A DNA stretch of 64,000 nucleotides. It comes from Symbiodinium kawagutii (taxonomy: Eukaryota; Sar; Dinophyceae; Suessiales; Symbiodiniaceae). The stretch lies in NCBI GenBank assembly GCA_009767595.1, contig VSDK01013483.1, positions 173,720-237,719 on the forward strand, given 5' to 3'. The notes under the pieces are model-generated. The model saw only the letters and a program-made list of their open reading frames with translations. It did not search any database and was not told the DNA's origin. A program made the position numbers and the translations under genes. Each line of letters starts with the position of its first letter. Position 1 is the first letter of the stretch. Of the stretch, positions 37,601 to 49,600 are shown piece by piece.

Positions 37601-40600
37601 GGGTATTAGGTGGTTTTATGCAAGGTGGGCCCCCAACCAGCTATAAGTTGGGTAATAACTAGGGTAACTACCAGTTAGGGTAGATATAACTATAGCTGAA
37701 TGGCCTTGTAAACCAAGTTATAATTAGGGGGCCAACCTTGTAGGAGATTATAATGGTTAACAATAGGGATCAATAGGAACAATCACCAACACTAATGTAT
37801 GGTGAAAAACAACTATGTGGTGGTTAGCCATGAGGTACCCGCAAAATAGTTGGTTTATCGGTATAATTGATATAGGATGACTTGGGGGTGCCCCTATTTT
37901 GAGAAACACCCACATGGTTACTCAACATTGCTGATGTTGAATCTGAACCATGATGGATCATAATGCGGTAGAACCGTATGCCAATGTTTTTTCCATTTGA
38001 ATCATGAAGAAGCAACTATAGTTAGGCCAGCGAGAAGAATCACCATCAGACCATCGTCGTTATGCACAAAAGATCCTCACCATGCGCGACCACAAAAGAC
38101 AGAGAAGCACAACAAAACCACCAAGAACCAGCTGCGACCTAACAATACTTCCAACATGCCTAACCAGGAGATCAACCATCAAAGCATCATAAATCATCAT
38201 ATCATTTACTTAATGATACCTACTAGACCAATATGTTGATGAAGTATCATGAAGATACTTCACTACTTACTTCAGTATCCAAAATCATCAGCATCATCAA
38301 CGCAGTACATCCTTAAGCCAAGCCTATCCTGTCGACTGAGTCGACCCGAGCTGATCGGATCTCGCCGTTGCATGAGCCCAGCTGCGCTGTCACGGATTTG
38401 CCCACGCCGGTCATGGCAAAGATCACTGAGGCGCCGATGAAGGGACCGATGATGTCAATGGGAAGGTCGCTGATGGTCTTGGACCAGAACCAAGCTGAGA
38501 TGGAGTACATGCCTCAGCTGGACGCAAGTTTTTGTTGGGCTCACTGGGAGCTACTTGAGGCCTCGGTGGGTTGACAGGCCTGGCCTTTGGGAGGGCACTG
38601 GATGTGGAAATATGCGGAACTTATCCAGGACACTGATTCATGATGGTTTCCTGGTATGTTTTTTCCCGTAAACCATTTGGCTGAGATAGGGCCTGCCAGG
38701 ATGAAAACGCCCGGAATATGGTGCCCAAGTACAACCCCAGGTGCAACTGCCAAGGAAGAGCTGGCCATGGAAGGAATGCGTGAGAAGCCATTGCCGTTAG
38801 ATGATTCGGACTAGCTCTGCTCAGAATTCTGCAAGTTCAATGACTAGCAAAAGTAGATCCATAATTTGAAGGAGAAAAAAGTTTGACCAGCTCAAAAGCT
38901 AGGACGCTGAACCATTCAAAAGCCCGAAGGTTCAAGAATCCAACTTACCATCCTCAAAGATCTCACAGTTAAGTGTTCAAGTCCTAAGGTCCTCAGCCCC
39001 ACCCTGACTCCTAAGGGTCCTGGTGGCCCCACCCAACCCAGGGCTCCCACGCCTGCACGAGCCTCCCTGAAGGCTGGACGGAAGTTGTGGGGCAACTCCT
39101 GGGTGAGTCCGAAACCTGAAGTCATGAAGGTGTTCATCATCACCATGTTCCTCAGGAGCAAGTGCTTGGTGGGGGGTGCTTGGTTGCTGGCTTGGTGATT
39201 GGTGGTTGGTGGTTGGGTTGGTTGGGTAGGTTGGTTAGGTTGGTTGGGTTGGTTGCTCGGATGGCCACCACCTTCGGGCACCTGCACAAGGGGCCCACCT
39301 TGCTAGTTGCAATGTCAACATGGTTGGATTGGTTGTTGACTTCGGGATAAGGGCTAGCAACCACCAACGCACAACAAAGTGCTGCATCTGTTGGCTCCCA
39401 ACCCACCCAGGTCGACCACTGAGCGCTAGTGCCAAGGTTCAAGACGCCCATGACACTCTGCCATGAGGCCTGGTCGTTTGGCAGCTGCCAATAGAGCAAA
39501 CCCAACCTTGCAGATTCCAAGCAAACCATGCCGCAGCCATCAGAAATCTTGGGTTGGCAGTGGACCTCTTGACTTTCAGATTTCTAACTTGGATCCATCG
39601 ATTTGCTCATGAAAGGATCAAGTCAAGGTACAAATCAAAGTGCAACGCTAAATGCTACCAAGTCAACAGAATCGCCATGAAGAGCGTTCTGGCGATGGCT
39701 GCCTTAAACAAGATCTTGCTTCTCCTCCTGATCAAAAACTCGCGCTTCACCAGAGTTAGCAATGCCACTGCTCCCGAGCCCTTGAGGGATTCAGACTTTG
39801 GCTCAAACTTCTTCGGAATCTCTGGTGCTTCCAAGGCTGGTAGCGACTTCACCAAGATCTCCACATTCTTTCGAGCCTGTTGCCTTTCCTCATCCTGCCC
39901 CGCATCTGTGGCCACGCATCGCATGAAGAAGTCTGGGGGACTTTCATCCCGGGGGCACTGCAGACTCAGGGAACTGTAGTGGTTCAAGGCAGCGCTGGGT
40001 GAGCCCAAGTACACCGTACGACCCTCCACCAGGATCAGCACCTGTGCGGGGTAGGCTGGTGGCAGTGGTTCAACATCAACGGCTGAGCATCAATATCAAT
40101 CAACCATGCTATCTTCAGCGGCTTCGCTGACAAACGGCAACCTGTGGAACTCCCAACTTGTCAGATTGCTCCCAGAATCTTCGGACACTCTGAAAAGCCT
40201 CAGCTCACACCTTCATCAACCATCCCAACCTGGTCACATGACCCACCACCGGTACCTCAGTAGCCATGGCCGACCCCAGGGTGGCCCTGCCGTCCAGGCA
40301 CCTTGTCGAAGAGGTTGAAAACCTCCTCACTGGGCTGGTGGATCGTCGCCAGCACCGTCTTCTTCGTTGCTGTGCCTTCTCCTCGCGCGAAGCCGTGCAG
40401 CAACTTGGTCACGTTGAGCCTGGGCGGGTCCTGTGGGACCCCATGGGTTCCCATGGGAGACGCCTGGGAACCTGAGGATCCTAGGAGTCGGTGGCTGGTT
40501 TCAACCTGCTGGTTGAGAGGGTCAGGGTGAAAAACATGGAAAAAACGGGGAGGAACATCTGCTGCTGGCTGGCTTCAAGCTGCGGGTGAAGCATGGTGAC

Positions 40601-43600
40601 TGATTTTCAAACCACCAGGAGGTTGATCGAGCTGAAGTACAGCTTGACGAATCCCTTCTTGCTATCACTAGACCCCCAAATTAAAAAAGGACCCCTTACC
40701 AGCATTAATGGGGAAAGAGACCATTCAAGCCATGGGGTTTTAAGCACCAAGCTGTATGTAATCTAGTAGAATCTAGCATTGTGCATTGGCGATTTAAACG
40801 TCCCGAGAAATGAGCCCTAGAATGCCCTAGGCCGAACGACTGCCCAGGCACTACTTCATGATTGGCCCCAGCTATGTCATGCATCGCCCTACTCTTACTC
40901 TTAATAACCCAAGCTGCACAACACATCTCACATTGTCATCAATGTTCTGAGCAAACTGGGCAAAATTCGCAGACAATAAGCTACAAGGAATGTTGGATCT
41001 CTACATCATCATCCTCAAGCCCAGGCTCTAGATTTCCATCCTCCCAAGAAGTCCAATGTACCAATCTACAGGTCACATCTCTAGATCATCCTCAAGCCCA
41101 GGTGAGTGCAGCTGAACATCCAGGGCCACCCACGGCACCACCATGGCCGAGGGGCGCCATGGCGCTGTCCAACCCGCTGGTGGCTTCATCTGCGAAGAGC
41201 ACCGTAGGCTCCGTCAGCAGCTCCGTAGCGAAGGCCAAGCGCCGGCGTTCGCCACCTGGCCGGCGAGGGGCCCACCGTGCCATGATGGCCATGGGTGGTG
41301 GTGGAAGGGTCGGTGGCTCGGAGGTGGGAGGTGGTTCGGATGGGTGGTGGGAGGTGTTTCGGATGGGTGGTGGAAGGTGGGTTGAAGGTTGGAGGTTGGG
41401 CGGCTCAGAGTGGTGAATTTGTTGATTTGATGGTTTGACGATGGCACGTGGTGATTGACGATGATCAATGGTATGGCGATGGCTGGCTCCGGTTGAGGGT
41501 AGCTGATCTTGACCAGTGCTGGTGCACTGGTAACCTGGTACCCTGTCACCAGACATCCCGTGGAGAGCTGCTGGCTATCAACCACTCGCTGGCCAAGCTC
41601 GCCACCCCAACTCCCAACTCTCAAGCACCATCCGTGACCATCCAACCATCCAACCATCCAACCCACCATCCCCGGCCATCCAGGAATCCAACCACCACCC
41701 TTGGGAGTGCCTGAGATGCCCGCACCAATGGATCCAATCAACGTGTTTTTGCACTTCGTCAATCCGAGCTCTAAGATGAGCGCATCAGCACGGTGCATGC
41801 ATTCCTCCTTGGGCATGCGACCTGGGTGGCGGATGGATCCCGTGCTCAAACGGCATGTTGTAACGGATCTATGGTAAAACCCATCTGAATCTAACTCCTA
41901 TCCCAAAACACCAGAGACTCCACATCATGAAGTGGGATCACCTTAGACCCCTTGCACTCAACCACCCATGGTTTCGGGATCAGTTCACCACCACTCAAAC
42001 ACCAAACATCTAAGTTCGCGACCCATGCGGAAGCGACACTGGAAGAGCAAATGCTCACGCACCGTCAAGTTGGCAAAGAGCTGCTCGTCTTGGAAAAGGA
42101 AGGCACTGTGCTCACGCACGTCCTGGCCCCGGTTTGGACCAGGTGATGATGGATATATGATGGATGGATTGAGCTGATGATTGTGGATCAAAATGATGAC
42201 AAATGATGATCAATGATGGGCAGTACGAGATTTACAGTAATGATGGGCACCGATGATATTCAACAATATTCTTCACCATGGTTGATGATCGCGCACGCGA
42301 TGGTTCAATGACAATTGCTAGAGAGTCAAAAGAATATCAAAAAATCCTTGACTCTGACAGTGATCCATTGAGATCCATGGAGGTCCATTGTTCACCATGG
42401 GTTTCTTCCACTGATTCGGCCCTCGCTCTCCATGGGTTCCGCTCCCTGGCCTCGGAAAAGGTCTTGCCGTTGATCATCACTTCCGAACCTGCCGTGGCTC
42501 ACTGGGCTTGGTGGCGAAAGGCTTGGTTTTTTGGGCCAGGTTTCACCCTTCCAGGCTGCTGATTTGATCAGCAGCGGTTTCCCCGGCAACCCGCTTTCAA
42601 CGGCAATGTGAAATCCCATCTTCACCAATCTTCAAATGAATTCTTGAGAAAAAACCACTCCGAAAGCCACCGGTTTCTCAACATCTCGACGGCCAAATCG
42701 CGGCAAATTCGTGAAATCTTCACGCCAAGTTGAAGCCTCTTCACCAACCCCCAGCTGCACCAGCTGAGGCTGTTGGCACAGCTCCAACCACCCCAGCCTA
42801 CCAGCCGTCCCAACCACCCCAGGCACCCCCCAGGGTCCGGCCATGCCTTGGGACAGCGGCAGCTCAGCAATGCCCGCGAGGGACTTGAGCAGCGTGGACT
42901 TCCCCGAGCCGCTGGGGCCCATGATGGCCAGGAGCTCCCCGGGAGCCGCAGCACCGGCGTTGCCCTGGAGGATGTGCACCTGCCTTGGAGGGGCTGGGAG
43001 AGCAGGGGGAAGGGAAAGGTGGTGGAGGGTGGTGGGTGGTGATGATGGTTGGTGGTGGGTGGTGATGATGATTGGTGATGATGAGGATGAGGAGGCTGAT
43101 GGTGATGATCATCATCATTTAGAGTCATATTAGTTGATGATGTTGATGATATTGATGTTTTTGATGGTGATTTTGACGGTGGTGATGAGGATGGTGAACC
43201 ATGCAAAGGGATTCACACGAAGCACTGAGTCGTCATGAGAAACCTCCAAAACAACTTTGCCTCATCAAAAACAATCGTCAAGCCATGATCCTTAGCAGGA
43301 CCTTCAGCTATCATCAGTCGAATAGGTAGGTTCAACATGGATCAACATGGTTCAACCAATCATTTGAATTTGAGTCACTGTTTTTGTTGGACAACCCCAA
43401 GCTAGGTCAAGCCAGACATGCCCGAATTCATCGGCTTCACGCGCTGCTCTGTGACTTCAAGCTGCATTAACCGAGTATAGCCTTTTGCCACAATTGGGAT
43501 CTTTACATCGCCAGTATATCCAAACAACTGAGCAAATCTCATTGATCAAGCGATCCATCAACCTACCAGTCATCCAACCAAGTCAACCAAAAAAAAAAAA

Positions 43601-46600
43601 AAAAAAAACGACAAATCGCCCGCTGTTCAATCACAAGAAGCTATAGCCCAAGCTCAACTTGCAGAAATCTCAGCTGCTCAGCTGTTTGTTTCCCCATGCC
43701 AGGTGGGATCAGTTCAGATCAGCTGCCACCCCCAGCCCCTTGGAGCCATGGACCCCCTTGGAAGGCGGCCGAACCACCAGCAGTTTCCCCAACTGCCACG
43801 CGGGCCCCGCCCACGGCCGCCATGGGCCCAGGCACTTGCTGCTGCCGTTCACGTCGCTGCGCGCGGCTTCCACCGAGAGGTTCTGCCACTGCAGGAGGAT
43901 CTCAGGTCGTTCGATGCTGCTGAGCTTCGGTTGCTCCTCTGAATCGCCTCAAAGGAGGGGTGGTTTGGAGCTGGGTTGGTGGGTGGGTTGGCTGGTTGGA
44001 TGGTGCTTGGTTGGGGGGTGATGTTGGATGAACCGATTGAACCGTTGGTGAACCATCTGGCAAAACAAAATCTCAACCACACCACTTCATTCGAATTGAT
44101 TTAACCCTTGTTGACTAATACTTGATTGTGTTTGTTCAGATCTAACCATTGGCTTACTACCATTGATGTACCGTCCGCTGACATATCTGGATGAAAATCA
44201 CCGGTGAACCATCATTCACCATCATTCTGAACCATCGTTCTTGAACATCGTCCCCAAGCTCACCTCAACCCCACTCAACATGAACCAACTCAACTCAACT
44301 TACTCCACCAACTCAACCAACCCACGTGACATGAGCCAAGCCCACCTCCCAACTCAACCCACTCAGCCCCCACCAACCTTCACCAACATCCACTTCCTGG
44401 CCACGTCACGTCTGAGTTCCCCCTTGGTATCGTCCTCCGGTGCAGCTCCCTCGAACTGTTTGGGCTGGGCTCGGCGCCACAAGACCAGGAAGGCCAAGAT
44501 GTGGTAGATGCCTTGGGGCAGAGCAGGTGGCGAGATAAAGCTAAGGTTAGCTCAGGTGGCCAGCTGGCAACCAGCCAGATGCGCCAAGCATCCCCAAGCC
44601 AGCTTGCTGGGTAAGCATGGTTGGTCACTAGCAGCAATGCTCATGGCAAGCTCAGGGAATCAATTTTCTGTCTCATGATGCCTTAACGCTGACGGGTTGA
44701 GGCCTCATCATTGAACTCTGTTGCACAGCCATCATGGCTACCAGGCACCAACCATCTCGAAGCATAACCCTGAACCATCTCAGGTCATTGCTTTGCAGGA
44801 AAAAAAGTGGCAACATCATCTCCCGGAAACTAACAGCCCTTGACCCCCTCAGTTGGATCGAAAAATCCCACGGTCTCCAACGCCACGCCCGGCCCCAGCC
44901 GCACCCTTGAGCGCCCTGCACAATGGAATCAACAGAAACAGAATGGCTTGGGCATAGCCTTGGCAGGGCACCCCAAACATCACAGTTCCGCACATCGCTG
45001 GGTCAGGGTGCAATGACTTTAGCTGCAAATGGGATTGTATGGGATGAATGTACAACATCCAATAAATTTACATTGGATTGTTCAACAATTCGCTTCAGTT
45101 ATACGTTTGTATGAGATGACATTGTATAAATTCATGTTGGATCGAATTGGTTGGTTGCTTTGATATCATAATGTTGGTCAACATGGGTTGGTGACAGTAA
45201 TTATGTCACAGTGTAATGACATAAGTTACGTTTGAGAAGGATGGTAATTATTAGATATGTGATGTATCGTATTATTATCCTACGGTGAAAAGTCCATTCA
45301 CTATATCCCAATGTTTGCACAACTAACATTGCCGCAATTACAAGCAAGAATAGTAAGAGGTGGAATGATGAGCCACCCCATGCCTATCGCGTTCAAAATT
45401 ACAAGTCAAAGCAGCAAGGAGCTTCTGATTGCAGCACATCATGCATGAGTTGAACACATAAATCAACACACATCCATCATCTGAATCCGAAAAAAAAACG
45501 CACCAGCCACTAACCTTCCACTGACATCTGAGGAAAAAACTCGCCATCAACCTTCCACCACCCCTGGAAAACCAACAGATCCAACAGCTACATCACTGAT
45601 CTCCCACTATCTCCAGCAAGGTGAAGCCATGACCCCACTCAACCGAAGGCCTAGTCACTGGCTTCCGGGTCGATGCCATTGGTCGCCAGCACCGCTTCCC
45701 CGTCGGCAGCCAGGCAGAAGGGTTCAGCGCTGCAGTCCAGGTCGCCATAGTCTTGCCACTGATTGATCATCAAGGCCTGCGATGCAGGCGCATGCTGTGG
45801 TGCTGGGAGATGTCTGTGCACCTGATCTGTGCATAGAAACCCCTATAAATCGCAGTAAAAATTAGAGATGAGGAGGTGTGAGTTTATCTGAACCATTCTA
45901 AATCTACACTTCAATCATTGAAAAAACCTCTAAGCCATGGATAAAATCCTGGTGTTATCTCATTATCGCATCTTAAAAAAATTATTGGAGAGGCGCATAT
46001 GGATGCCACGGGGTGCCTGGGTCTGTGGGTCACCGCTTGGAGGAGCTTGGTCAGAGAGCCCGTGAATCACATGCGCTTTGGTGCACCATTTAAGAACCCA
46101 ATGGGGCTCATCAAGCTTGGCAACTCATCTCTCTCCACCATCCCATTCTGCTTGTTTCTGAGTTGGGCCACCAATGTTTTTGAAATTGATAATTGGGATA
46201 GTAATTAATAGCTGATAAATGCCTGTGGGTCAAAACCCTGTACGCCCCCGTTCTTGGTTCCCCATCATTAACCATTGTTTTCCCTTATTGTTGCTGGTAA
46301 ATCCTCCATTAGTTGGTTGCTTAATTTTGACCCATAGCCAATGGTTTCAAAGACAGACCAATGGTTTCTCATGGCTGTCATGCTTTGATCATATCGCAGC
46401 TGGCAGCTGAACTCCGTGGTGATGGGCTTAAAATGCTGGCTGCGTTCAGTGAATTGACAGTGGCTTTACATCCGAAGGCACAGACTCGTGAGAGTCAACA
46501 ACGGTGCAGCAGCACTAACTCAAGATGAAAAACTGCTGAATGATTTTGACCCATTGCAGTTGGACAACAATCTCTCTCAGTGTTGCTGTTTGTTCTTCTA

Positions 46601-49600
46601 TACAAGTGGAGTTATATCCCGTAGAAAAAATGGCTAAGACTAAGCAATACATAACTCATGTCAGTTTCAACCGTCTCATGGTGGGATCCGTGATGGGAAC
46701 CGGTCAATTGTTGATCAAGGAAAGAGTACGAACCGCGCCCCGATGAGGTTTGTTGGCCAAGGGATCTAGTGGAATCTATTGGATAGTGGGATCCGTTTTT
46801 TCTTGTATATATGTGTGTTTTAATGCCGCCTGCCGGGATCCATTTGATTCTATTGGTTTGTGGGTGACCTGATGGATTGCTTGAAGTTGGCTGGTTGCTT
46901 TGTTGCTTGAAGTTGGTCTGTTGAAGTTGGTTGCTTGGTAAGCCGCCGAAGGGTGGCATCAGTTGGTTGGCCACTGAACTCAGCCGCCATTTCTGCGGAT
47001 TTGATCGGCAACCACATGCAGGGGCTTATGATAAGCAACAGAAGGTCGACTCTCATTAGGCAAAACGCTCAACTTCAAAGAATGCATAGTGGACTGGGTC
47101 GGGATTTCATTCAGCAACAAGATTTATTGATGATAATGGGCTGATCATTTGTAATAAAACAGATTTCTAGCTCTTTCAATGTATGGATGGAAGCCTCCGG
47201 TTACCATCATTAATAGAAACTAAAAACATCAATGAATGACAACCCCTATCAACCGCCTCAGGAAGTCTCAGGAAGCCTCAGGTCACCACCATCAACAACA
47301 ACATATGACAACCCCCTATCAACCCAACTTGCATGGACCACCCCCTGACGCTAAAAGCGCATCCATTTACCACTCAGGTAGCCCCCCGTGTTCAAGGCTG
47401 AGACCCCATCTCGCCGGTCTCCCAACCTCAAAGCCCAGGCGGAACATGGAGATGGTCTTCAGCCAGACGAAGCCCGCGGGCACGGAGTTCAGGTTGATGA
47501 ACAAACCTCCGAACAACATCTGGGGCATCACGTTCAGCAGCACCACCAACCTCAGCCCAAGTTCTGCAGACCCTGATCCATCTGATCCCTCCATTCGCGC
47601 GAGCATTTGAGGTCACACTCCTGGTACCCCCTGGCCTCGCTTCCCCCTTTTGAAAGGCTAGCACTGGACAGCGCTGGCTCCAAGCAGCCCCCAACCAACA
47701 GCTCCTTGGGGTCAAACATCTCCTGATTCAAATGGCCTGTTCTTTTCGGACTCAAACATCTCCTCAGAAAAAAACCCAGCAGCTCCAGTCATTGTTGACG
47801 CACCTGCCCCGAAAACCCAAGCTGGCACAGGCTCACCCCACCACGCGCCACAACGAGCCACATTCCAATGGCTGCAACGGGAGCCGCATAGCCGCCCAAA
47901 TAGCCCACACCCGTGGCCACCAAGGTGAGCACGTAGCAACCCAGAAAGAAGTAGAAGAAGTGCCTTGATTGAGCATCACATGTGTCTGAGCATCCCATGT
48001 TTGTGCTTCGCAGCTCCATAATGAGTAACTCTCACTTCGGTGGGTCCCTTGATTTCCATGGGTCCAGAGCATGGTGACCAACCAGTTAATGGGATGATCG
48101 TCAACGCTCAGTCAGGTCAGTTTGCCAAAAAAAGCTGAGAAGTGGAATAGGTCAACACTTAGCCCAGCTATAACAAGATTCTTCTGCTAGCTGGGAAGTA
48201 TCCAGGGTTGCGACCTGCCATGGCAGGCCCTGTTTGGTGAGCTTGCTCCCGCCAAGCGACACAAAGTCGTCACGGAAGCCAATCATCCAAAACATCAAGG
48301 AGCTCCAGATGAGTGAAATCTCGGCCGTGGAAGTCATTAATCACTGGGTTGGTTGACGGGAAAATCGACCTGGGAAACCGCGATACTTGGTGGTTTAAGC
48401 AAGGGTTTCCAGTAGATTTTCCCATCAACCATTTCGGGGAATCAAGGATGAAATGCAGGCAGTTGATCAACCATAGCCACCAAATGCACGTTTAAATGTC
48501 AGGTTTCTTGTCATCACGATTGTCCCAACCCAATGATTCCCAACTAATGAGCCAAACCTGGGCAGGACCAAGCCGCCGGTGGCAAACACCTGCCATCCAA
48601 TGGGCCAACCAGCTGATCGAAAATATGGCTATGGGTCAATATTAGCCATCAATAATGGAGGATAATGACCAACAAAACTAAAGGGAAAACAATGATTAAT
48701 GATGGGGAACCAGGGGTACGGGGTTTTGACTCACAGCCATATGGCCCTACAAAACCTTACTTGCAGGGTCTGTGAGTTGGGTGGTTTCTCTTCCTGGACT
48801 ACCACTGATCACAACTTTTACATGCAAGCGTGGGGTCAAGAACAATAAATAACGGAAATGAAAACCGCAGCGACGGGTGACGGTTTATTGTCAATGCTAT
48901 TCATGATATGCCATGAATGCAACCGTGGCACGAACCCAACCACTATGCATGTAGCCACCATCCATTTCTTCAACCACGGATCATGTGCACTGGCTGGTGG
49001 TTGCGCCATCCCAAAAACATACTCGCCAATGAGAAGCCACCACCCCACTCTTTTTTCGTACTCAAAAAAATATCTGAAGCCAGATCAAAACTATGATGTT
49101 TTTTACCATGAAAAAACATTTTGTAACCGTTGAACAGCCGGTGATGATTAAAGATTTGATGATTTTTAGCAATAATCAACCATATGCCAACCATCAAATA
49201 GCAATCAAATCAATCATCAAATAGCCATAAATGATCGAAACCATGATGATTCTAACCAGTAATCATCCATATATCAACCATGCAATAGCCATCAAATCCA
49301 CCATTAACGAACCATCTATCAAATTAATGGGATTATCAGCCGTTAACCAAGCATCAAATCCACCACTAACCAACCGACAACCAAGCATTAACCAACCTAG
49401 TTGGTAGTTGCCCTAGTGAACTAACCTACCTAAGTTAAACAAGTCAAGGTAACAACCACCTTGCAAGTCCCAGTTCTTTTGGGCCCGCGCCAAGAGATCG
49501 AAGGGAGCATCCGCGAGAGCTTTGCTCAAGTACATGGCTGGTACCTCAGTACCACCCGTCGACGTACTGGCAGCACAATAGACATAATTTGGAGGACACG

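Noticed and set aside
41092-41556. 154-codon minus open frame taken as one exon
   Set aside because: Only its NBD2 part (41156-41255) is coding by family alignment and phase; the rest is His/Pro-rich intron repeat translation.
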